Assembly: GCA_026692885.1 (NCBI GenBank)
Contig: JAPLNJ010000567.1
Span: forward strand, 1-14,712
Length of the DNA stretch: 14,712 bases
From: Planctomycetota bacterium
GTDB lineage: Bacteria > Planctomycetota > Planctomycetia > Pirellulales > Pirellulaceae
Direction: 5' to 3'
A program made the translations under genes and the position numbers. Under the pieces are notes generated by a model that worked only from the letters and a program-made list of their open reading frames with translations, did not search any database and was not told the DNA's origin. This document shows, one piece after another, positions 1 through 7,290 of this stretch (positions are counted from its first letter, which is position 1; every line of letters begins with the position of its first letter).

Positions 1-1
1 C

Positions 2-124
2 CGCGCCCGCACGCAACTTGGCCTGCTGGTGCTGGTACATAACGGATTGACCATCGCGAAGGCACGGCCGACCCCAATCAACCAGCCGCAAAGTGACGTA
101 AGTCTGGAAGAAATGGCAGCTTAA
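2..124 (+). CDS. possible C-terminal fragment of an unrecognised protein (5' end outside window)
   Basis: The second plus-strand frame is open from the window edge to a TAA at 122-124 and gives about 40 residues, including LGLLVLVHNGLTIAK and ending SLEEMAA. The stretch is hydrophobic then polar, and its codon use is only moderately coding-like. I do not recognise the family. The end of an IS transposase is possible, since a palindromic repeat lies just downstream, but nothing in these residues proves it. A short open frame at a window edge can arise by chance, so this call is weak. Confidence 0.3.
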   Translation, partial: RARTQLGLLVLVHNGLTIAKARPTPINQPQSDVSLEEMAA

Positions 125-150
125 AAGTGGGACAATCTGTATGCCGCGTG

Positions 151-303
151 GGCCTTGATCGCAACGTTGCGAAACGCTGTCAGGGCTAGCAACACGCCGG
201 GTGGCTGGTGGCTGAGCCTAAGCGAAGCCCCAGTCCACTGTTGCTGGGGCTTCACTTAGGCTCAGCCACCCTACTAGCATTTCGCAAGATTACGACCAAG
301 GCC
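151..303. repeat. nested inverted repeat, MITE- or REP-like
   Basis: The inner arms, 207-233 and 244-270, are each 27 nt and complementary with one mismatch (C against T, a G-U pair in RNA), around a 10-nt loop. Outer arms at about 151-178 and 276-303 are also inverted copies; I count about 23 of 28 matching positions, beginning GGCCTTG. The whole unit is about 153 bp and encodes no convincing protein. This architecture fits a non-autonomous palindromic repeat. As RNA the inner stem would also be a strong hairpin. The gap from 125 to 404 otherwise shows no gene; the discoidin-like gene ends at 405 on the other strand. Confidence 0.75.
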
Positions 304-404
304 ACCGCTAACGATACGCGTTGGCTCGGCTAGAACGGATTGCGCACCGGTGCGGGTCCTGCCACAACCGATATCTCGCAAGTGTGCAACTTCAAATGGC
401 CCAG

Positions 405-995
405 CTACGGGGCTGCGCCGGCGTCTCGGCCGTAGACCTCAACCTCGCAGAACGCGCACCATTTCTTCGGTTCACTTTGCTTCAAATGAGTGATCTGCAA
501 CCAAGTCACTACCCGCTTCGAGAGGGGGAACCGTTGCGGCTCCGCGGATTTTTCAAGTTTGATCTCGGCCTTGCTTCCGTCGGAGAATTCGAGGGTGGCC
601 TGCTGCCAGTAGTTATCGTGGGGAAACGCCGCGCGGATGTAGATGACCAGCGCGTCGATTTCCACCGGCCGGCCGAAGTCGAGTTTCCACCACAGGTCGT
701 CGCGGATGTCCGGTCCCCACGAACCGCAGCCGTGTACGTCCTTGTTGTCTCGCTTGCCATCAATTGCACACCGTGCGGCAAACTCCTTCTTGTTCCATTC
801 GCTGTTACTGGTGGCGTGCGGATAGGAACTCGGCTCCGTTTCCGCCGTGGCCTGCGGGTTCAACGCCACGTTGCGGTAGTCCTGTGGTTGTTTTTCTGGT
901 GCGCGGTACACGGGCAGTTTCTGATCGGCGGCCCCGGCGGCGGCCAGCAGTAACTGGGGGAGGACTACTTGCATCCATAGAATTTGACGAAACAT
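405..995 (-). CDS. secreted F5/8 type C (discoidin)-like carbohydrate-binding protein
   Basis: The 196-residue product starts with a probable signal peptide (about 1-22, hydrophobic VVLPQLLLAAAGAA), so it is likely exported. From about residue 42 it resembles the discoidin-like galactose-binding fold: NVALNPQATAE near the start, then a DLWWKLDFGRPVEIDALVIY segment, and a closing WCAFCEVEVYG strand. In planctomycetes such domains usually bind carbohydrate or sit beside catalytic domains; no catalytic domain is present here. The ATG at 993-995 is supported by AGGAG (plus-strand complement 1001-1005) five bases upstream. That site overlaps the stop codon of the MutS-like gene, so the two are probably co-transcribed. 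The ligand cannot be read from the sequence. Confidence 0.8.
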   Translation of the reverse strand: MFRQILWMQVVLPQLLLAAAGAADQKLPVYRAPEKQPQDYRNVALNPQATAETEPSSYPHATSNSEWNKKEFAARCAIDGKRDNKDVHGCGSWGPDIRDDLWWKLDFGRPVEIDALVIYIRAAFPHDNYWQQATLEFSDGSKAEIKLEKSAEPQRFPLSKRVVTWLQITHLKQSEPKKWCAFCEVEVYGRDAGAAP

Positions 996-1003
996 GCTTT
1001 CTC

Positions 1004-2746
1004 CTATCGATTTGAATGGTTCACGTCACGGGTGGCCAAGTCCAAGTCGTGCGTGGAGACCGCCCCGATCGCGCCATGTTGTAGCAGGACCTGCAGCACA
1101 CGCACCACTGCAATCTGCCGCTCTCTGGAATTCGTGCCCAGCAGAATCTCGTCCAGGAGATACAGCAGTGTGCGGTGGTGTCGCCGGGGGGCGTCGCGCG
1201 CGAGGTCCACGACCTGTTTCAACCGCATCAGTTCGGCCATAAAGAACGAGACACCCTCTTCCAGCGAATCGCGGATGCGCATGCTTGTTGCCAGGCTGGC
1301 GGGTGGCATCACCAGTCGCTCGGCACACACCGGAGCACCGGCCTGGGCGAGAGCCGCATTCACGCCGATCGCTCGTAGCAGCGTGCTCTTGCCCGACATG
1401 TTCGAACCGGTGACCAGCAGGACTGAACCGGCCGGGCCGAGCTCCACGTCGTTGGCAACGCGCATTCCCTCCGGTAAGAGCGGATGTCCCAGTTGGCAAG
1501 CCTGGAAACGATCTGCCGCCGCATCGATCTCCGGAAGCGTCCAGTCGGGATGGTCGTACACGAGCGTCGCCAGCGAGGACAACGCCTCGAATTTCCCCAA
1601 AGCCAAGAACCATTCCCCGACGTACTTGCCGTACCGCTGCTGCCACGCTTCCAACAGATTCAACACATGGAAGTCGACCAGGAAGACGAACTGCAACGGC
1701 AGGTAGATGAAGATGAACAGGAGTGCCGAGTGGTGAATGTTCGAGAAGCTGGAAATCCGGTGTAGCTGGCGGAGGCGAAGCAACACACCGCCGCCGTGCG
1801 TGGTTGCCTCACGTTTGATGGAGTCCAACTCCGACGTCGAGTCGGGCATCGAGACCATCAGCTCGAACATGTTCAAGTAGCGCCGGACTTCGCTGGCCCG
1901 GGAGTTGACCATCGAGAAAATGTCGTGGACCCGGCCCGTGAAGAAGACGCAGACGAGGAAATTCCAGGCCAGTATCAGGAACGCGGCGAGCAGACCCTGT
2001 TCGAGCGGAAGCATGCCGCACGCAATCAAACCCAGGGTCACGACCAGAGCTACCGGTGTGCTGCGACAGAGCCACAGCAGCCACGGCCGCGCGGCCAACC
2101 AGGGCGAGTCTTCCGCCCATTCCAGGAACCGCGCGGCCGTATTTCCTCGGTCCGCCAGCAGCAGGCCTTCGAGGATCAGTGTTTGCCGCAACTGCAAACA
2201 CGGCGCGAGCTCCACGACAGCCGCCTGTCTCCGCCGAATCTCGTCGGGCGCGGCCGGTTCCAGCAGCCAATCGCGCAGGACGCGGATGCCTGCCGGAGTC
2301 TTGGCCGAGCACAGGAAGTGGAAGATCGAGGCGTGGCCGAACAGATCCAGATCGAGGGCGGTCGCGCGATGTTCCCGCGGGACTTCGACGGGCGTCTCAG
2401 GCAAGGCCGTCCAGTCTCGGTGCAGACGAGCGATCGCCTGGGCATTGATCTGACGCAACAGACGGTGGCGAGTCAATTCCCGCAGGATGTGCTCGTGGTA
2501 GGTCACGAGGGCCAGAAACCCGCCGGCCGCCAGACCGCCTGCCACGTACCACGAGCGTCCCTGATCGCTGAGGCAACCCAGACCAAACAGCGTGAAGACC
2601 ACCAGGAAGGCCACCATCCGCGAGTGGGTCAGCAAGCGATCGCGCAGGGCATACCGCTGCTCCGCCGCCGCGCTGGCGTCGCGCCGCTGCTGGTAGGTGG
2701 CCTCGATTGAGGGTGGGGTCATTTGAGTCTTGTACCGCACAACCAT
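1004..2746 (-). CDS. membrane-associated MutS-family ATPase, apparently C-terminally truncated
   Basis: A 580-residue protein with a MutS-type ABC ATPase domain at its C-terminus. It shows Walker A GSNMSGKST (447-455), Walker B LLYLLDE (527-533), signature-like GTNSRER (537-543) and H-loop STHD (564-567). Upstream are hydrophobic stretches at about 43-60, 66-83, 223-245, 248-270 and 340-358, so it is probably a membrane protein. It lacks the mismatch-recognition N-terminus of true MutS, so a role in mismatch repair should not be assumed. Related MutS-like membrane proteins occur in planctomycetes and Bacteroidetes. The chain stops only 13 residues after the H-loop, whereas MutS-type ATPase domains normally continue with more strands and a helical dimerisation segment. 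The start is uncertain: Met1 (2746) and Met9 (2722, followed by TPPSIEATYQQR) both lack a clear ribosome binding site; Met9 looks more natural. Confidence 0.85.
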   Translation of the reverse strand: MVVRYKTQMTPPSIEATYQQRRDASAAAEQRYALRDRLLTHSRMVAFLVVFTLFGLGCLSDQGRSWYVAGGLAAGGFLALVTYHEHILRELTRHRLLRQINAQAIARLHRDWTALPETPVEVPREHRATALDLDLFGHASIFHFLCSAKTPAGIRVLRDWLLEPAAPDEIRRRQAAVVELAPCLQLRQTLILEGLLLADRGNTAARFLEWAEDSPWLAARPWLLWLCRSTPVALVVTLGLIACGMLPLEQGLLAAFLILAWNFLVCVFFTGRVHDIFSMVNSRASEVRRYLNMFELMVSMPDSTSELDSIKREATTHGGGVLLRLRQLHRISSFSNIHHSALLFIFIYLPLQFVFLVDFHVLNLLEAWQQRYGKYVGEWFLALGKFEALSSLATLVYDHPDWTLPEIDAAADRFQACQLGHPLLPEGMRVANDVELGPAGSVLLVTGSNMSGKSTLLRAIGVNAALAQAGAPVCAERLVMPPASLATSMRIRDSLEEGVSFFMAELMRLKQVVDLARDAPRRHHRTLLYLLDEILLGTNSRERQIAVVRVLQVLLQHGAIGAVSTHDLDLATRDVNHSNR

Positions 2747-2951
2747 GTATTGGGACTGCGGAATTTACACGGCTAATCGACGCATCTTAGCACAGGTCAA
2801 AGCCCTGCAACATTCAGGGGCAAGAATCGTATCGCATCGGGAGAATATCGATCTCCTTCGACAAGGTCGCTGGTTTCTCGCAGCATCAGTTTCGATAAGC
2901 CGAAAGCCTGCGAGTTCTCTGCGGTGTGTCATCGGTCATCGACGTCAAGGC

Positions 2952-2992
2952 GGGCTAGACGTAGCATCTGTCGCAGATGCTACGTCTGGCCC
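2952..2992. repeat. perfect hairpin repeat with TAGCATCTG/CAGATGCTA arms
   Basis: Arms 2957-2970 and 2974-2987 are perfectly complementary over 14 bp around a TCG loop. With one G-U-type mismatch the pairing extends to 2952-2956 and 2988-2992. The element lies about 210 bp upstream of the MutS-like gene start and about 500 bp past the end of the haem protein gene. There is no T-run, so a canonical intrinsic terminator is unlikely. It looks like a dispersed palindromic repeat. Confidence 0.75.
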
Positions 2993-3163
2993 ACCTGGAT
3001 CGATTCTTGTTTTTGCACGAAGCATAAGTCATTTACTGCGTGAGACGTGCGTTCGCCGAGAGGCGATTCACTGGGACTTGTCATTGGCGTGTGATGAACG
3101 AACGCGGATTACACAGGAATTCATCGACTCCGTCAGGCGACAGTGAAAGTCGTGCAGAAACCA

Positions 3164-3462
3164 GCCACCGGGCCAGGCCCGAATGGTACGAGATTGAGCA
3201 TAAGTCGTTGTTATTCCGCCACTTTCCCCACTGGGCTTGCCCCAGTGGAAAAAGGGTTTGGTCACTAACAGCGGCCCCCTCCCACCTCTATTCCCCTTCG
3301 CCGCATTCACCGCCGCCTGCGGCGGCGGTGAATGCGGCGAAGGGGACGGGATGTCGTTGCGGTACGCGGCCTTGGTTTTCAAACCTCTTGTCCACTGGGG
3401 CAAGCCCAGTGGGGATCGGAGGTTACGCTTAACCTCGTGTCATTCGGGCCAGGCCCGGTGGC
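3164..3462. repeat. three concentric inverted repeats forming a ~300-bp palindromic element
   Basis: The innermost arms, 3292-3317 and 3321-3346, are 26 bp, perfectly complementary, around TGC. The middle arms, 3225-3248 and 3392-3415, are 24 bp and perfectly complementary; each arm is itself a small palindrome (CCACTGG then CCAGTGG). The outer arms, 3164-3185 and 3441-3462, are 22 bp with only the central base differing, and each is built on GGGCC-A-GGCCC. Between outer and middle arms a weaker symmetry remains (TACGAGATTGAGC against CACGAGGTTAAGC). All three pairs centre within about 7 bp of each other near 3319. This fits a palindromic, possibly nested, mobile repeat. It lies just past the 3' end of the haem protein gene and could also stop transcription. 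Confidence 0.85.
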
Positions 3463-3494
3463 GGAGAATCAGACGCTGCCTTCGGCCCATAACG

Positions 3495-6400
3495 CTACGG
3501 TTCCTGGCGGGCACCCGCGAAGCCCGGCATGTCGGCTTCGGGCGTAACGAAGGCCAATCGCCGGCCCGTCTCGATCGCTCGGAGCAGGGCCTGGTAGTCG
3601 TCATCGGCGGTACTGGTGAACTGCGGCGGGGCTTGGCCATTGACCGGTTTGACGATGCCGCGCCCGCCAGCGTCTTTGGCCAAGTGCGCAGTGAGCGCCG
3701 GACTGTTCTGCGGATGCGTGAAATTGATCCAGGCAAACCGGCCTTCCCAATCGGTCGTGCCCTCGTACTTGCCATGACAACTGGCACAGCGACGGTTGTA
3801 GACCCCCAGAAACTCCTGCGTGAACCACGGCAGCAATTGGCCCGTCTCCACGTCGGTACACAGGTCCCGCCGCCCGGGCGATTTGGGCCGACTGTGGGCG
3901 TAGGTGCCGTAGTACGGCACGTTCGCATCGATCCAAAGGTAGATCCGCTGCCGAGCCTCCAAGGGGACGCTCTGCTCGCCATGGTCGCTCTCGAAGTACT
4001 CCGGCAAGCGGCTGGCGAAACAGCCGGCCCAGAGCGGCTGATTCACTCCGGTCGGGGTGCGCAACAGCCAGAAAAAATGGACCAGCGGCTGGCCCTTGGC
4101 ACGCTCCTCCGGCAGCATCTCGCCCGTATCCATGTTGTGCTGACGATACGAGCGACTGCGGCCGAGCAGGTTGTCGTAAGCCATGTTGAAGTAGCGGGTC
4201 TTGTCGCCGCTCAGATCACAGCCGCCGTCCGGATCGGGACCGCTGTGGCAGCGGACGCAGTACTTGTCGAGCACCGGCTGGACGATCGTCGGAAAATCAA
4301 CGATGCCGTCGTGCCCCCAGGGTAGCGGCGTCAATCGCCGCGGTGGCCGACGCGCGGCCAGCGGGATCCGGCCAGCGGCTGGCGGCGCCCACTGCCGCGG
4401 TTCGTGGCAGCCCAGGCAACTGATCCGCTCACCGGGCATGACCTGGACCGCCGAAGTCATGCGCTGCAATTCGCGACACTCGGCATCCAGTACCTGGAAA
4501 TAAATCTCACGCAGGGCCGGGGCCTGGAAGTACGCCGAGCCGTCTTCCTCGACCGGAACCGTGCCCCAGCAACGCTTTGCATAGTACGTGCCGTAGCTCA
4601 TCACAGGTGACTGGTCATAGGCACGCGACACCAAATCCTCGCTCTTGCGGACCTGCTCCATGACCCGTAGGTACTTGATTCGGCCACGCGTGATGGTGGG
4701 TTCCAGGCCTCGGTACACGTCGGCCAGCAGGAAGGTGCCCGCCGAGTCATCGTCGTTTTTCGCGGCGCGCGGCGTGGTCGTAGGATGGCTTTCCAAGCCG
4801 TCCGAGACGGCTTGGAAAGCCGTCCCACCCGGGCCACCCAGCCGTGATGCCGTGATTGGCGGGACGGGCCTGGGCCACAGCGGAATGGGGAAATAGCAGC
4901 TCTGTTCGGGGTCCTCGTATACCAAGCGTTTGCGGTCGTTCACATCCAGTAGGTAGATCCGGTAGCGGAAAACGTTTCCGCCTCCGTAGGAACAGAGGAA
5001 CGACTGGTCGCTCAGCGGGAACGGATCGCGGTAGGCCCATTCGTAGCGAGCATCGCCGATCGAGGGGAATTCCTGGGTGATATAGCTGTAGCCTGTGCCC
5101 TTGGGCCCCTCCAATCCGAAACTCCGGTCGATCAATCCGATAGCGCCGTGCGGGAAGCCGTGATGCGGGGCAAACGTCGCCACGACCTTGTCGGTGTGTC
5201 CCGGCAGCGGCCGGGCTTGCCAGAAACTGCCCACGTCGCGGATGGTGTTGCCAAAGTAGAGTTGATACACCGTGCCTTCCGGATCCTGGGTCCACAAACT
5301 TTGGCGATAGGTGAGATCACGGTCGATGTACTCCCAACGGGTAAACAGCACTCGGCCGTCCGGCAGCATCTGGGGGCTAAAGTCGGACAGCGTGTTCATG
5401 CTTACGCACCGCACTTGGCTGCCGTCCGGCGCCATGCGATGGAGGTTCGAGGCGGGGACGGGCTGGCAGACCGTATGGCCGAACCGCCGCGTCGAGACGA
5501 ACAGGATATCGCCGTCCGGCAGCAGGCAGGGGCTAATGTCATAGAACGGCCCGTCGGTCAGCTGCTGCAGGCCCGTGCCGTCGGTGTTGACCCGCCAAAG
5601 ATGCCAGTACTGCTCGCCTTTCGGCCGGTAGGAGAAGAACAACGTCCGCGCATCGTAGGACACATTCATGTCGTAGATGCAGCCGTCCGGGTCGCGAAAG
5701 ATGATCTGCGGCGGCTGTTCGGGATGGGCCGGATCGACGATGCGAAGGTCGCAGCCTGGGGCCCGAGGTTGAGCCGCCCAGATGTCCTGGCCGACCGCGG
5801 GCGGGGCGCTCAGCGGCTGCCGCGTAATCATGGCGATCGGCGGTAGCTGGCGGACGGCGAGTGTCTCCGGCCAGGCCCAGTCATCCGGCTGCAGGCAGAC
5901 GCGGCTCAACGCGAGCGATCCCGGCGACTTCAGCTTGACCACCAGCCGACCGCTTGGGATGGCGAGGCTCCCTGGGAGGGCGAGGCTCCTGCCGAGCTGG
6001 GGCTCCGCGGGAGCGTCGCCCTCCCGAACCGCGCCGTCGCCCTCCCGAACGGCGAGGCTGCCCTCCCGAACCTGAGGCGTTAGCGTGAACCGTAGCGTCT
6101 GCCAGGAACCGAGCGATGCGGTCAGCTTGGATTCTGCCAGGATCGTGGCCTCACCACTCTCGGCAGTCACACACACGTCGGTTGGCTGATCGCAGCGCAG
6201 CCAGAGCGAGCCTTCGTACGGCCGGTTCGGGACCCACGGGATTCCCTGGCCGCCGATCCCGCGGTACTCGAGCCCCACTTCGCCTTGGCCCTCGACAAAA
6301 GTCAGCCGCTGACTCTGGCGCGGGAGTCTGGGGTCGGGCGGCTGGATCGCGAACTCGGCGCGGGCTGCACCTCGGCGGATCGCCCGCCAGCCGCGGCAGA

Positions 6401-7103
6401 TGTTCTGCTCCACCGCCGAGTTCTCGCCGCCAAAGGAAATCGTCCGCAGGGGACCGTCGGTCTTGATCCGGAAGTTGCGGAACTGGGCCTCGCGCTGCCA
6501 GGGCCGAAAACCGACCGTGCCGGTCGCCAGCGGGTGATCCTGATCCTCGTAAGCGAGCACGGTCTTACCGCTGACCTCGATTTCCAGTGTCTTTTCCGTC
6601 ATCCGCACGACCAACGGAAACCACTGGTTGACCGGTACCGCGCAGGGCACGTCCTTGATGTTCTCGAAATTCTGGCGATGCCGTCCCAGCCGCAAGTACT
6701 GGCCGCTCGCGTCCAGGGAGACTTCGTAGCCGTGGAAACGGTCGGCGCCGATGCCAGGCTGGCTGACCTTGACGATCAAACCCGCGTTGCCGCTGCGCGC
6801 ATCCGGCAGCAGTATTTCGACCCCGACTTCGCCGGTTGCAAACGGCGGCTCGTCGAAAATCAACTTCGGCCCGTTCTCTCCTGCGGCCCACAGCAAGCCA
6901 TCCTTGATCTGCCAGCTGCCGCCGTAGGCTTGAAAACCTTTCACCGGCGTCACGTCCGCCTGGGACTGGAAATTCTCATCGATCAGCATCCGGCCGTAGC
7001 TGAACGTCTGCGGCGACGGGTTCGCCGCGGCAGGTTCGGGCGTCTCTGCGCCGGCGGCAGCGCTGACGATCAACATCGCGAGTACGGAGTTCGTTGTCGA
7101 CAT
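3495..7103 (-). CDS. large exported haem protein, hydrazine synthase alpha subunit-like, with LamG/DUF1080-like N-terminus
   Basis: A 1202-residue protein starting with a probable signal peptide (MSTTNSVLAMLIVSAAAGAE). Residues about 35-215 look like a concanavalin-A/DUF1080-type beta sandwich (DENF, GSWQIKDGLL, GTVGFRPW). Residues about 450-740 carry beta-propeller strands of the PD40/TolB type (VSYDARTLFFSYRP, DISPCLLPDGDILF, SPQMLPDGRVLFTRWEYID). The C-terminal third has three haem c motifs: CLGCH (896-900), CVRCH (949-953) and CASCH (1106-1110). Propeller plus c-type haems is the layout of hydrazine synthase alpha and its many planctomycete relatives of unknown function. There are no beta or gamma synthase subunits in the window, so an anammox role is not supported. 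Two stretches derived from palindromic repeats lie in frame (about 345-382 and 759-774). The ATG at 7101-7103 has no clear ribosome binding site. An exported redox role is inferred. Confidence 0.8.
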   Translation of the reverse strand: MSTTNSVLAMLIVSAAAGAETPEPAAANPSPQTFSYGRMLIDENFQSQADVTPVKGFQAYGGSWQIKDGLLWAAGENGPKLIFDEPPFATGEVGVEILLPDARSGNAGLIVKVSQPGIGADRFHGYEVSLDASGQYLRLGRHRQNFENIKDVPCAVPVNQWFPLVVRMTEKTLEIEVSGKTVLAYEDQDHPLATGTVGFRPWQREAQFRNFRIKTDGPLRTISFGGENSAVEQNICRGWRAIRRGAARAEFAIQPPDPRLPRQSQRLTFVEGQGEVGLEYRGIGGQGIPWVPNRPYEGSLWLRCDQPTDVCVTAESGEATILAESKLTASLGSWQTLRFTLTPQVREGSLAVREGDGAVREGDAPAEPQLGRSLALPGSLAIPSGRLVVKLKSPGSLALSRVCLQPDDWAWPETLAVRQLPPIAMITRQPLSAPPAVGQDIWAAQPRAPGCDLRIVDPAHPEQPPQIIFRDPDGCIYDMNVSYDARTLFFSYRPKGEQYWHLWRVNTDGTGLQQLTDGPFYDISPCLLPDGDILFVSTRRFGHTVCQPVPASNLHRMAPDGSQVRCVSMNTLSDFSPQMLPDGRVLFTRWEYIDRDLTYRQSLWTQDPEGTVYQLYFGNTIRDVGSFWQARPLPGHTDKVVATFAPHHGFPHGAIGLIDRSFGLEGPKGTGYSYITQEFPSIGDARYEWAYRDPFPLSDQSFLCSYGGGNVFRYRIYLLDVNDRKRLVYEDPEQSCYFPIPLWPRPVPPITASRLGGPGGTAFQAVSDGLESHPTTTPRAAKNDDDSAGTFLLADVYRGLEPTITRGRIKYLRVMEQVRKSEDLVSRAYDQSPVMSYGTYYAKRCWGTVPVEEDGSAYFQAPALREIYFQVLDAECRELQRMTSAVQVMPGERISCLGCHEPRQWAPPAAGRIPLAARRPPRRLTPLPWGHDGIVDFPTIVQPVLDKYCVRCHSGPDPDGGCDLSGDKTRYFNMAYDNLLGRSRSYRQHNMDTGEMLPEERAKGQPLVHFFWLLRTPTGVNQPLWAGCFASRLPEYFESDHGEQSVPLEARQRIYLWIDANVPYYGTYAHSRPKSPGRRDLCTDVETGQLLPWFTQEFLGVYNRRCASCHGKYEGTTDWEGRFAWINFTHPQNSPALTAHLAKDAGGRGIVKPVNGQAPPQFTSTADDDYQALLRAIETGRRLAFVTPEADMPGFAGARQEP
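4781..4827. repeat. palindromic repeat inserted in frame in the haem protein gene
   Basis: Arms 4781-4802 and 4806-4827 (22 nt, two mismatches) pair around CGA. On the gene's strand the repeat encodes GTAFQAVSDGLESHP, a low-complexity loop lying between the propeller part (ending LWPRPVPPITAS) and the conserved GTFLLADVYRG segment. The core GGCTTTCCA is shared with the repeats upstream of ruvC. Its arms and its placement in a probable surface loop fit a dispersed repeat that was tolerated as coding sequence. Confidence 0.7.
5957..6072. repeat. repeat cluster in frame in the haem protein gene
   Basis: The heptamer-rich unit CCCTCCCGAAC occurs at about 6019-6029, 6040-6050 and 6061-6071, and inverted relatives (GGGAGGGCGAGGCTCC) lie at 5974-5989. 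On the coding strand it gives the repetitive peptide VREGSLAVREGDGAVREGD followed by APAEPQLGRSLALPGSLAIP. This stretch breaks up a segment that otherwise reads as ordinary beta-rich protein (LRFTLTPQ before, SGRLVVKLKSPGS after). Similar APAEP..LGRSLALP peptides are, from memory, widespread as repeats in planctomycete proteins. Confidence 0.65.
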
Positions 7104-7110
7104 AAGCGGA

Positions 7111-7139
7111 TTGTTGCATCGCGGCCCACGCGATACAAT
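7111..7139 (+). promoter_or_regulatory. candidate sigma70-type promoter for ruvC
   Basis: TACAAT at 7134-7139 matches the -10 consensus at five of six positions. TTGTTG at 7111-7116 keeps the TTG of a -35 box, with a 17-bp spacer. It lies in the divergent gap between the haem protein gene and ruvC and would transcribe through the three 24-base repeats before ruvC. The -35 match is poor, so this is only a candidate. Confidence 0.3.
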
Positions 7140-7162
7140 CCGGCTCAGCAGGAGCGATGACC

Positions 7163-7261
7163 GTAGGTCAGGCTTTCCAGCCTGACTTTCCGTTTGTTGT
7201 AGGTCAGGCTTTCCAGCCTGACATCGATCCGACAGCCGTCAGGCTGGAAAGCCTGACCTAC
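7163..7261. repeat. three copies of a 24-base palindromic repeat upstream of ruvC
   Basis: Identical 24-base units lie at 7163-7186 and 7199-7222 in direct orientation and at 7238-7261 inverted. Each unit contains GTCAGGCT-TTCC-AGCCTGAC, a perfect 8-bp stem with a four-base loop, and begins GTAGG. The inverted third copy can pair with either direct copy over 24 bp, giving alternative long stems. The cluster ends 29 bp before the ruvC start, so in a ruvC transcript it would form the 5' leader. Confidence 0.85.
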
Positions 7262-7284
7262 CCTGGGCGATCGCCTGGCAGCAC

Positions 7285-7289
7285 GGAGG
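7285..7289 (+). promoter_or_regulatory. ribosome binding site GGAGG, badly spaced for either ruvC start
   Basis: GGAGG is the only strong Shine-Dalgarno match before ruvC. It is one base from the TTG at 7291 and sixteen bases from the ATG at 7306. Neither is a typical spacing (about 5-9), so the start of ruvC remains undecided. Confidence 0.45.
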
Positions 7290-7290
7290 T

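Larger units (their letters stand above)
2747..3494. other. gene-free interval containing two palindromic elements
   Basis: About 750 bp between the starts and stops of two minus-strand genes. No open frame here has a convincing protein family, start site or codon pattern. The left part (2747-2950) shows nothing recognisable beyond presumed promoter sequence for the MutS-like gene. The right part holds the hairpin at 2952-2992 and the concentric palindromes at 3164-3462, annotated separately. Confidence 0.7.

Noticed and set aside
1004..2746. Genuine mismatch repair gene mutS
   Set aside because: The mismatch-recognition and connector domains are absent and replaced by membrane spans. Only the ATPase domain is shared.
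2730..3146. Plus-strand open frame of 138 residues in the gene-free gap
   Set aside because: No ribosome binding site, mixed composition, includes the hairpin repeat, and no family resemblance.
3237..4325. Long plus-strand open frame opposite the haem protein gene
   Set aside because: It runs through the palindromic element and the antisense of the CxxCH region. No protein family is seen, and GC-rich antisense frames are often open.
3495..7103. Anammox hydrazine synthase
   Set aside because: Only the alpha-like part is present, with no beta or gamma subunit and with an extra N-terminal domain. Alpha-like proteins are common in non-anammox planctomycetes.
7163..7261. CRISPR array
   Set aside because: Only three units, one inverted, with spacers of 12 and 15 bases; each unit is a self-complementary palindrome. 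No cas genes are near.
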